NCBI GenBank assembly: GCA_020063545.1
Contig: JAGUUF010000181.1
Location: forward strand, 1 to 6,698
Direction of reading: 5' to 3'
DNA from: Cytophagales bacterium
GTDB taxonomy: Bacteria > Bacteroidota > Bacteroidia > Cytophagales > Cyclobacteriaceae
DNA length: 6,698 nucleotides
The notes beneath the pieces are model-generated. The model had not been told where the DNA came from, ran no database searches, and saw only the letters and a list, made by a program, of their open reading frames with translations. Below are positions 1 to 6,061 of this stretch, in pieces (positions within the stretch are counted from its first letter, which is position 1; each line of letters starts with the position of its first letter). The position numbers and the translations under genes were made by a program.

Positions 1-132
1 CCGGTTCAGTTGGAGGCCGGCATGAATTACCTGGAACTGCCCGTTGTCGGATTACCTTCCGGGATTTATTTAATTTACATAAATGCAGGCAGGCAACCGG
101 TAACAAGAAAACTGGTAGTGGCCAGGCACTAA
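1..132 (+). CDS. C-terminal end of a secreted protein with a type IX secretion (T9SS type A) sorting domain, 5' truncated
   Basis: Reading frame 1 is open from the window edge to a TAA at 130-132 and gives 43 residues. They have the pattern of a Por-secretion/T9SS type A C-terminal sorting domain: a GMNYLELPV strand, the turn LPSGIYLIYI, then a final strand with TRKLVVAR before the stop. In this family the roughly 80-residue domain directs the passenger protein through the outer membrane by T9SS and is then removed. The passenger lies outside the window, so its function cannot be named. The gene ends 2 bp before the stop of the convergent response-regulator gene. No terminator with a T-run is visible after its stop. 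Confidence 0.85.
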   Translation, partial: PVQLEAGMNYLELPVVGLPSGIYLIYINAGRQPVTRKLVVARH

Positions 133-134
133 CA

Positions 135-818
135 TCAGGCGGCAAAATGATAGCCAAGCCCTTTAATGGTAATGATTTGAACGGAAGGGTCCTGCTTTAA
201 ATAATCGCGAAGTTTGGCAATGTATACATCCAGGTTGCGTGAATTAAAAAATGAGTCATCTCCCCAAACGGCCATCAGAATATCTTTTCTACTCACGGTT
301 CTATTGCGGTTTTCGCACAATATTTTCAGCAGGCTTGCTTCCCGGTGAGAAAGTTTTTTTACGGTATCCCCGATTTTGAGTTCATACCGGTTGATGAGAA
401 ATTCATACTGACCAAATGAATGTTTCTCTGCCGTGCCCGGGTGCTTGGGGTTGGCAATAGCCAGTAAGTTATTTATTCTTACAATTAATTCTTCCAGGCT
501 AAAGGGTTTACGGATGTAATCGTTGCCCCCGGTTTCAAAGCCTCTCAGTACATCTTCAGTTTGTGTTTTGGCAGTCACAAAAATTATTGGAATGTATGGG
601 TTAGCCTGCCGGATTTCTTTGGCAATGGAGTATCCGTCTTTTGACGGGAGCATAACATCAAGGATGCAAACATCCGGCCGTATGGTTTCGAAAAGCGTAT
701 AGGCCTGCTTGCCATCGGTGGTCATGTGCACATCGAAGTTGCGGCTCTCCAGGCTCTCTTTTACAATACGACCCAGAAAAGGCTCGTCTTCAACGTATAA
801 TATTTTTACTTTAGTCAT
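135..818 (-). CDS. OmpR/PhoB-family response regulator (receiver plus winged-helix DNA-binding domain)
   Basis: A 227-residue cytoplasmic transcription factor of a two-component system. Residues 1-118 are a receiver domain: acidic pair E10/D11, phospho-acceptor D54 in CILDVMLP, switch T82, Y101, and conserved K104 in RKPF. Residues about 133-227 are an OmpR-type winged helix, with LSHREASLLKILCEN, an RTVSRKDI segment, a recognition helix around 189-207 (NSRNLDVYIAKLRDYL) and the closing wing IKGLGYHFA. Length and layout are normal and every key receiver residue is present. The frame stays open upstream to 896, but the ATG at 818 places the usual KILYVEDE strand right at the N-terminus and overlaps the kinase stop by 8 nt (ATGACTAA). 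That suggests translational coupling with the kinase, its likely phosphodonor. The targets are unknown; the divergent GLPGLI/barrel genes are the nearest candidates (inference). Confidence 0.93.
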   Translation of the reverse strand: MTKVKILYVEDEPFLGRIVKESLESRNFDVHMTTDGKQAYTLFETIRPDVCILDVMLPSKDGYSIAKEIRQANPYIPIIFVTAKTQTEDVLRGFETGGNDYIRKPFSLEELIVRINNLLAIANPKHPGTAEKHSFGQYEFLINRYELKIGDTVKKLSHREASLLKILCENRNRTVSRKDILMAVWGDDSFFNSRNLDVYIAKLRDYLKQDPSVQIITIKGLGYHFAA

Positions 819-2277
819 GTGTAGTGGCTGCTGGCAAGTCAATGATAAAGCAACTTCCATTCCCTTCCTCACTCTGTACGCGAATGGTACCACCATGGTG
901 TTTCACTACGCTCGCCACATAGCTTAACCCCAGCCCGTAACCCTTGGCGTTGTGTACATTGCCTTGGGGTACCCGAAAGAACTTTTCAAAAACTTTATGC
1001 CGGTATTCAGCAGGAATTCCAATACCATTGTCTTCAATCGATACTACAAGTCGCTGGTGTTCTTTCCGGAGTTCAACCAATATTCGGCAATCTGATTTGC
1101 GGTATTTAAGCGCATTGTCGAGCAGGTTGTAAACAACATTGGTCAGGTGTTCAGCATTGCCGGTAATCCGGAAGTCAGTGCCTGTCCTTTTGACATCAAC
1201 GGTTGCATTATGTTTTTCAAAAACCAGTTTCAGTGAACTCAGCACACGCCCGACAATTTCAGCGAAATCAACTTCTTCGGTACGTAAGTCCATCTTATTC
1301 TCTTCGAATGCTGATGTTTTCAGGATTTTTTCGGTCATCAGCGTTAGCCGGCTCAATTCATTCTGGGCAATCTGCAGGTATTCCTGGGTTAATTGAGGAT
1401 TATCCAGTGCTTTAAAATTTTTTAATGCTTCAAGTGCAACGCTTACGGTAGCTACCGGTGTTTTCAGTTCATGGGTAATGTTGCTGATGAGGTCATTTTT
1501 TAATTGCATTAGTTTTTGCTGGGTCTGAATGCTCCGGTACATAAACGCGAAAGCGGTAACGGTAAGTACAGTGAGAATGACAGAGAATGCAATCTGCGGA
1601 CTTATCTTGGCCAACAGCATGGGCCGGATATTCTCAAAACGTGCCTGATAAGCCGGAGAATGCGGCAAAAAGAAGGGCTCTGTTACAAAAGCATTCGTTT
1701 GGTTCGGTGGTTTATCTTCAGCACCTACTTTACGCACAAAAGGTCTTAGCAAAATACCGGTTGCAATAAGGGTATCGGTATAGGCGCGCTGAATATCGTT
1801 AATGCGAAGCGAATCGCTGCTCAGCCGCACAATAAAGTTTCCGGTGCCGCGCTTTCTTCTGAATTCTGTAATAATCGGCCGCAGTACATGTTTAACGCAG
1901 TCACCCGGGGTAAGTGCAGTAGTGAATACCTGAATGATGGAGTCGCGCACTTCAATACGTGAATTTTTTTCACCGGCAGGATTTTTTGTCAGGGTGTCAT
2001 TGGTTAGGCGTCTCTCCCAAAGCCTTATCCGGGTAAAGTTGCCGGGGTCATGGGCAACCTGTACACTATCAGCCACAGGCACCTGCTCCAACCCTTTCAT
2101 GATTAGCGAATCGTTCAGGCTGACGATGGTGGTTCGAAACAATGCATTGGTTTCTTTGCGAAAGGCATCAAAGGCTTCATTGTACGCGCTGCGCAGCCAC
2201 AAAACCTGGAGTACCAGCAGTAATACAAGGCTGCTGGCCATAAGCAGAATAGTGTAGAGGTGCTTGTGCTTACGCAT
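811..2277 (-). CDS. Membrane sensor histidine kinase, HisKA/HATPase_c type, no HAMP
   Basis: A 488-residue inner-membrane sensor kinase, first gene of the operon with the response regulator. Transmembrane segment 1 is about residues 7-28 and segment 2 about 225-248. Between them is a periplasmic region of about 195 residues that I do not recognise. It contains a single cysteine (C127). After segment 2 only about 20 residues precede the dimerisation helix, leaving no room for a HAMP domain. The H-box NITHELKTP has phospho-acceptor H269. The ATPase domain has the N-box at 380-392 (NLLDNALKY), G1 DNGIG at 416-420, the F-box EKFFRV at 431-436, and G2 GYGLGL at 446-451. All catalytic boxes look intact. 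The frame extends to 2325, but ATG 2277 gives the proper short basic N-terminus before segment 1 and lies 5 nt after a TAnnTTTG element, so it is preferred. The ligand is unknown. Confidence 0.93.
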   Translation of the reverse strand: MRKHKHLYTILLMASSLVLLLVLQVLWLRSAYNEAFDAFRKETNALFRTTIVSLNDSLIMKGLEQVPVADSVQVAHDPGNFTRIRLWERRLTNDTLTKNPAGEKNSRIEVRDSIIQVFTTALTPGDCVKHVLRPIITEFRRKRGTGNFIVRLSSDSLRINDIQRAYTDTLIATGILLRPFVRKVGAEDKPPNQTNAFVTEPFFLPHSPAYQARFENIRPMLLAKISPQIAFSVILTVLTVTAFAFMYRSIQTQQKLMQLKNDLISNITHELKTPVATVSVALEALKNFKALDNPQLTQEYLQIAQNELSRLTLMTEKILKTSAFEENKMDLRTEEVDFAEIVGRVLSSLKLVFEKHNATVDVKRTGTDFRITGNAEHLTNVVYNLLDNALKYRKSDCRILVELRKEHQRLVVSIEDNGIGIPAEYRHKVFEKFFRVPQGNVHNAKGYGLGLSYVASVVKHHGGTIRVQSEEGNGSCFIIDLPAATTHD

Positions 2278-2281
2278 ACCA

Positions 2282-2289
2282 CAAAAGTA
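2282..2289 (-). promoter_or_regulatory. Bacteroidota -7 promoter element (TAnnTTTG) for the kinase/regulator operon
   Basis: On the minus strand, TACTTTTG matches the Bacteroidota sigma-factor element TAnnTTTG at every fixed base and is followed by TGGT and the kinase ATG. With transcription normally starting some 5-8 nt after this element, the mRNA would begin at or next to the start codon (leaderless or nearly so). No TTG/TTTG -33 element is visible at the usual distance, so an activator may be needed. An imperfect dyad CACAGGTGTG (2298-2307) sits just upstream. Confidence 0.55.
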
Positions 2290-2318
2290 ACGCCTTGCAC
2301 AGGTGTGTAGATGCCATT

Positions 2319-2354
2319 TTAACATTAATTAACCTTTTACCCAGAACATTTAAC
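2319..2354. promoter_or_regulatory. Cluster of TTAAC repeats in the divergent intergenic region, possible response-regulator operator
   Basis: TTAAC occurs at 2319-2323, 2329-2333 and 2350-2354, with a variant TTTAC at 2336-2340. The three exact copies start 10 and 21 bp apart, close to one and two helical turns, as in the direct-repeat sites bound by OmpR-family dimers. The cluster lies between the two divergent starts and just overlaps the upstream end of the GLPGLI-side promoter candidate. The region is AT-rich and the motif is short, so chance is a real alternative. That the neighbouring regulator binds here is inference. Confidence 0.25.
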
Positions 2355-2357
2355 GCT

Positions 2358-2384
2358 TTTGGTTCATCATCAGCCGTAGATTTA
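2358..2384 (+). promoter_or_regulatory. Candidate promoter for the GLPGLI/outer-membrane barrel operon
   Basis: TTTG at 2358-2361 and TAGATTTA at 2377-2384 resemble the Bacteroidota -33 and -7 elements; the latter differs from TAnnTTTG only in its last base. The spacer is 15 bp, shorter than usual for this promoter class, so the upstream box may not be the real one. Transcription from the -7 element would begin near 2390, about 14 nt before the ATG at 2404. Confidence 0.35.
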
Positions 2385-2403
2385 CACCAGAACTAAATAA
2401 TCC

Positions 2404-3159
2404 ATGAAACATTCGATAACTATGAAACGAATTATTTTATTTATTGGGGTGCTGGCTTCGCTGGCAGCAGCACACATTGTTTTTGGCCAGGAAGGTGTTA
2501 TTCTTTACCAAGTCAAGACTAACCTGCACCGCAACTTACCGCCCGAGCGGCAGGACATGAAAGCAATGATACCCGAGTTCCGTACCACAAAAGACCAGCT
2601 TATCTTCAACGTCACCGAGTCATCCTATAAACCGGTTGAAGAAGATGAAGATGAAGTTTCCGGAAACAACGGGGGCGTTCAAATCAGGATGCGCGTTCCG
2701 CAAAATGAGTATTACATGAACAGCGAAACCTCAACGAAAATTGTACTCCAGGAATTTATGGGCAAGAAATACCTCATTGAGGATTCGATTAAAATGTCAC
2801 CTTGGAAATTCGGTACCGAAGTAAAAACCATTTTGGGATACGAATGCCGCCAGGCGTACTTTACTGAGGAGGTACAAGGACGCACGCTGGAAGTAACGGC
2901 CTGGTACACCGATAAAATGAGGCCGTTCCTTGGCCCCGAGCGGTTCAATACGCTCCCCGGAACGGTGTTGGCAGTTGATATTAACAACGGTGAACGGGTA
3001 ACGATGGCACGCCACATCGAACTAAGGCCGCTGAAAAAGAATGAATTGAAGCCTCCGGCAGGCGGAGTAAAAACCACCCAGGAAGAATACCGCAAACTGG
3101 TGGCTGAACAAATGGAGCGCATGCGTTCAGCCGGGGGAAATGTTATCATCCGCAATTAA
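2404..3159 (+). CDS. GLPGLI-family secreted protein
   Basis: A 251-residue exported protein, probably periplasmic. The N-terminus has a basic start and a hydrophobic stretch ending at AHIVFGQ (cleavage near residue 29). GLPGLI-family hallmarks follow in order: the N-terminal VILYQVKTNLHR strand, LGYECRQA at 144-151, the AWYTDKMRP segment at 166-174, GPERF at 177-181, and the name-giving motif in degenerate form, TLPGTVLAVD at 183-192. The biochemical role of the family is not established. Members commonly sit beside TonB-dependent-receptor-like barrels, as here, which suggests an accessory role for that barrel. An acidic patch EEDEDE (79-84) and a C-terminal helix with EQMERMRSAGG are visible. 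ATG 2404 is taken as the start; ATG 2422 (residue 7) is a good alternative because it gives a more typical signal peptide (MKRIILF). The barrel gene follows after 27 nt, so they are probably co-transcribed. Confidence 0.85.
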   Translation: MKHSITMKRIILFIGVLASLAAAHIVFGQEGVILYQVKTNLHRNLPPERQDMKAMIPEFRTTKDQLIFNVTESSYKPVEEDEDEVSGNNGGVQIRMRVPQNEYYMNSETSTKIVLQEFMGKKYLIEDSIKMSPWKFGTEVKTILGYECRQAYFTEEVQGRTLEVTAWYTDKMRPFLGPERFNTLPGTVLAVDINNGERVTMARHIELRPLKKNELKPPAGGVKTTQEEYRKLVAEQMERMRSAGGNVIIRN

Positions 3160-3172
3160 TTTTCTATTATTT

Positions 3173-3180
3173 AATCTTTG
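3173..3180 (+). promoter_or_regulatory. Weak internal -7-like element before the barrel gene
   Basis: AATCTTTG differs from TAnnTTTG at one base and ends 6 nt before the ATG at 3187, the same geometry as the kinase and phosphodiesterase starts. No -33 TTG is seen at a suitable distance. It may be a secondary promoter giving extra barrel transcript, or chance in an AT-rich 27-bp spacer. Confidence 0.2.
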
Positions 3181-3186
3181 TTTAAG

Positions 3187-5982
3187 ATGAGGGTAATCCT
3201 TGCGCTTGGAATTTTTTTACTCGGGCATGCAGTGGCTGCTCAAAAATTTACACTCAAGGGCCAGCTTGCCGACTCCGCAGGTGCACCCCTGGCATCGGCA
3301 ACCGTGTTGCTGCTTAACCCGAAAGATTCATCGCTTGTAAATTTTGCAGCCAGTAATTCCCGGGGATATTTTGAGATGAAGAACATCAACCGGTCCAACT
3401 ACCTGTTTAAGGTTACCTATGTTGGCTATTTGCCCCTTACTATACCCATCTCCCCGCGCCCGGAAGAAAGTATTGTTGATTTGGGTTTGCTGAATATGGA
3501 AGTTGACAGGCGGATATTGGACGAAGTAACTATTCGTGCCGAACGTGCCCCGGTAACCATTAAAAAGGATACTATTGAATTTAATGCCGGTTCCTTTAAA
3601 ACAAAACCAAATGCCATGGTTGAGGACCTTCTTAAGCAAATGCCAAGCATTGAAGTGGATAATGACGGCACCATTCGCGCCCAAGGCGAACAGGTTCAAC
3701 AAGTAACTGTTGATGGCCGTGAATTTTTTGGCCGCGATCCGAAACTGGCTACCCGAAACCTGCCGGCCGATGCCGTTGATAAAGTGCAGGTGTTCGATAA
3801 AAAATCTGACCAGGCGGCATTTACCGGCATTGATGATGGCCAGCGGTCGAAAACCATTAACCTGGAATTAAAAGAAGAAAAAAGAAATGGCGCTTTTGGA
3901 AATATGATGGCAGGAGCGGGTAATGATAAACGGTTTACTTCGAGGCTCAGCCTAAACCGTTTCAGCAAGGGAAGTCAATTCTCAGTATTGGGCATGGGCA
4001 ACAACATTAATGAACAGGGGTTTTCAATTGATGATTACATGAATTTCTCCGGGGGTAGTCAGCAAATGATGAGTGGAGGTGCAGTACGTCTGCAGTTCAA
4101 TGGAACGAATGATAGCGGCATCCCATTAAACTTTGGTGGCCGCAATAACGGCCTGATGACGAATTATGGGGGAGGAATAAACCTCAATAAAGATTGGGGT
4201 AAGAACAGGAAAACACAGGTAAACAGCAGTTACTTCTACAATTACCTTAACCATGACCTGGTGCAGAATACCCTTCGTGAAAATTTCTTGCCCAATAATC
4301 AGAATTTTAATTTTGATCAGCTTAGTACGCAGTACAACACCAACTCTAATCACCGGGTTAATCTCATCCTTGAGCATCGGATTGACTCCATGAATTCGGT
4401 AAAATGGACGACTAACTTTACGTTTAATGAAACGGACAGCGAAGTAAAAAGCCTCAGCACCACCTTTTCTCCCGAAGGCACCCGTCAAAATGAAAGCGAA
4501 CGGCTGTCATTATCTGCCGGAGCAACGTATCGGTTAAATTCTACCCTGTTGTATCGGCACCGGTTTAATAAAAAGGGTAGGTCGTTCGCAACCAACCTGG
4601 TACTTGGACTTACTGATACAGAAAGAAACGGATCGCTAAGCGCTACCAATACATTTTATATTCCTGCTGATAGTACAAACACGATTGAACAGCGCAATTA
4701 TCAAAAAAATGACAATCAGAATTACGGGGTAACCGTCACCTATACCGAGCCATTAGGAAAGCGAAAATACCTGGAGGGGAATTACAGTATAAGCAATAAC
4801 AGAAACCAGGTTACCCGGGTGGTCTTTGATATTGAGAATGAAAATGAAGTTGTTAATGACCTGCTAAGCAATAGTTTTTCGAGCGATTATCTGTACCAGC
4901 GCACCGGAGTCAATTTCCGGATGAATCGAACCGCGTTTAACCTAACTGCCGGAGTTGCGTACCAGCAAACAAGCCTCAACGGAGAGCTTAACCCTCCGTT
5001 TGAAGATATAAGTCGCACGTTTTCTAATGTGCTGCCGGTGGTTCGCTTTAACTACGATTTTTCAGGCACAAAACATCTCAACTTTGATTATGAAACTTCG
5101 GTGCAGGAGCCGACCATTCAACAACTGCAGCCGGTTATCGATAATACCGATCCGCTCAACATTTATGTAGGTAACCCGTCACTGCGTCCTGCATATAATC
5201 AAAACTGGCGGGTTAATTTCACAACCTTCGACCCGGTATCGTTTATCAGTTTCTTTGCATTTGTAAACGTGGATTACACTACCAATGCCATTACCAATGC
5301 GCAATACATAAATGATCAGTTGGTCCGGACGACCATTCCCGTGAATGTGTCCAGTAATTTCAGGGCTATGGCCGATGCCAGTTTCAGTTTCCAGGTTAAA
5401 AAGATTAACAGCCGTTTCAGCATTGGTACCAATGTGCGTAACTTTCAAACAATCAGTATTTTAAATGATACAGAAAATGAAATTGAGCAATGGACAAAAG
5501 GCGGAAACTTCAGGTATTCGTATCGCTATAAAGAGTTTTTTGATATAAGCTTAGCTGCCAGGCTTAATCACCAAAAAACCACATACGAATTTGACCAGCC
5601 TACACAGTCCAACGTTAATCAAACCTATTCGTCAGAAGCAAACCTTTCGTTCCTCAAGAATTATCAGTTCAATGCCGGGTTTGAATACCTGGTTTATCAG
5701 GATCCGGCCAACAACTTCAGGCAGGAAATTCCGTTGCTGAATCTTTCTGTGTCAAGATTTTTGCTGAAAAACAAGACTGGAGAATTAAAATTTTCGGTGA
5801 ACAATGTTTTTGATAAGGCGCTTGGTATTTCGCAACAGGCAGCAAATAACTATTTCGAGCGAATGGTTTCAAATTCCCTCGGGCAGTATGTTATGTTGAG
5901 TTTCACCTATGCATTGAACAAGCACCTTAATCCCATGGGCATGCGCAGGGGGGGCGGCATGATGCGCGTAATAACACAGTGA
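3187..5982 (+). CDS. TonB-dependent-receptor-like outer-membrane beta-barrel protein with N-terminal carboxypeptidase regulatory-like domain
   Basis: A 931-residue outer-membrane protein. Residues 1-19 are a signal peptide (cleavage near AVAAQ). Residues 20-103 form a carboxypeptidase-D-regulatory-like beta domain (FTLKGQLADSAGAPLASATV, SNSRGYFEMKNI, VTYVGY). LDEVTI at 111-116 resembles the TonB-box/linker of this class. Residues about 117-230 are a plug domain (VEDLLKQMPSIEVDNDGTI, QVTVDGREFF, LPADAVDKVQVFDKKSD). From about 236 onward there is a long beta-barrel rich in N, Y, F and T, of the OMP_b-brl_3 type, ending with a strand GQYVMLSFTYAL. A tail after the barrel is rich in Gly, Met and Arg (MGMRRGGGMMR). 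The protein probably takes up a ligand in a TonB-driven way; the substrate cannot be read from sequence. No SusD-like partner is present in the window, which argues against a standard glycan uptake system. The frame also allows TTG at 3178, but ATG 3187 gives the better signal peptide. Confidence 0.9.
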   Translation: MRVILALGIFLLGHAVAAQKFTLKGQLADSAGAPLASATVLLLNPKDSSLVNFAASNSRGYFEMKNINRSNYLFKVTYVGYLPLTIPISPRPEESIVDLGLLNMEVDRRILDEVTIRAERAPVTIKKDTIEFNAGSFKTKPNAMVEDLLKQMPSIEVDNDGTIRAQGEQVQQVTVDGREFFGRDPKLATRNLPADAVDKVQVFDKKSDQAAFTGIDDGQRSKTINLELKEEKRNGAFGNMMAGAGNDKRFTSRLSLNRFSKGSQFSVLGMGNNINEQGFSIDDYMNFSGGSQQMMSGGAVRLQFNGTNDSGIPLNFGGRNNGLMTNYGGGINLNKDWGKNRKTQVNSSYFYNYLNHDLVQNTLRENFLPNNQNFNFDQLSTQYNTNSNHRVNLILEHRIDSMNSVKWTTNFTFNETDSEVKSLSTTFSPEGTRQNESERLSLSAGATYRLNSTLLYRHRFNKKGRSFATNLVLGLTDTERNGSLSATNTFYIPADSTNTIEQRNYQKNDNQNYGVTVTYTEPLGKRKYLEGNYSISNNRNQVTRVVFDIENENEVVNDLLSNSFSSDYLYQRTGVNFRMNRTAFNLTAGVAYQQTSLNGELNPPFEDISRTFSNVLPVVRFNYDFSGTKHLNFDYETSVQEPTIQQLQPVIDNTDPLNIYVGNPSLRPAYNQNWRVNFTTFDPVSFISFFAFVNVDYTTNAITNAQYINDQLVRTTIPVNVSSNFRAMADASFSFQVKKINSRFSIGTNVRNFQTISILNDTENEIEQWTKGGNFRYSYRYKEFFDISLAARLNHQKTTYEFDQPTQSNVNQTYSSEANLSFLKNYQFNAGFEYLVYQDPANNFRQEIPLLNLSVSRFLLKNKTGELKFSVNNVFDKALGISQQAANNYFERMVSNSLGQYVMLSFTYALNKHLNPMGMRRGGGMMRVITQ

Positions 5983-5999
5983 AATGAACAGCGGTTAAA

Positions 6000-6030
6000 T
6001 TGTAAAGACCTGCGGGTAGCGTTATCTTTA
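6000..6030 (+). promoter_or_regulatory. Promoter of the glycerophosphodiester phosphodiesterase gene
   Basis: TTG at 6000-6002, a 20-bp spacer, and TATCTTTA at 6023-6030 fit the Bacteroidota promoter layout (TTG, 17-23 bp, TAnnTTTG) with one mismatch in the last base. The ATG at 6036 follows after 5 nt, so the mRNA is expected to be leaderless or to have only a few leader bases. This is the best promoter in the window by combined element match and spacing. Confidence 0.55.
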
Positions 6031-6061
6031 GGCACATGAAGAAATTCCTGTGCCTTTTTTT
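6030..6061 (+). terminator. Rho-independent terminator overlapping the start of the downstream gene
   Basis: The arm AGGCACA (6030-6036) pairs exactly with TGTGCCT (6049-6055). After one T/C mismatch, GAA (6038-6040) pairs with TTC (6045-6047), closing a GAAA loop (6041-6044). Seven T's follow (6055-6061). This is a textbook intrinsic terminator for plus-strand transcription from the barrel operon, 48 bp after its stop. Unusually, it contains the ATG and first codons of the phosphodiesterase gene; the T-run encodes part of that protein's signal peptide. It would not work on the minus strand, where the stem is preceded, not followed, by the homopolymer. Confidence 0.7.

Noticed and set aside
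96..116. ACCGGT/ACTGGT hairpin near the convergent gene ends
   Set aside because: It has a wobble or mismatch, lies inside the T9SS-domain coding sequence, and has no T-run on either side, so it does not qualify as an intrinsic terminator.
1516..1749. Plus-strand frames opposite the kinase gene (also 709-927, 944-1132, 1139-1396, 1934-2257)
   Set aside because: They oppose the kinase and regulator, whose catalytic boxes are intact; the translations show no domain or signal peptide.
2298..2307. CACAGGTGTG imperfect dyad upstream of the kinase promoter element
   Set aside because: It has only four base pairs per arm and no second copy in the intergenic region; too short to call an operator by itself.
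3053..3067. CTCCG/CGGAG stem near the end of the GLPGLI gene
   Set aside because: It is 5 bp long, inside the coding sequence, and followed by A's rather than T's on the plus strand; no T-run follows on the minus strand either.
2712..3155. 147-codon open frame antisense to the GLPGLI gene
   Set aside because: It lies wholly within a gene with clear family motifs, has no recognisable domain and no start signals; it is a shadow frame.
3178..3186. TTG start at 3178 for the barrel protein
   Set aside because: ATG 3187 is 9 nt downstream, gives a normal signal peptide, and the TTG falls within a TAnnTTTG-like element; the longer form adds only three residues.
4126..4488. 120-codon open frame antisense to the barrel gene (also 3328-3702, 3426-3674, 3696-3968 and 5179-5448)
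   Set aside because: These are antisense shadows of a well-supported beta-barrel coding sequence, with no independent evidence.
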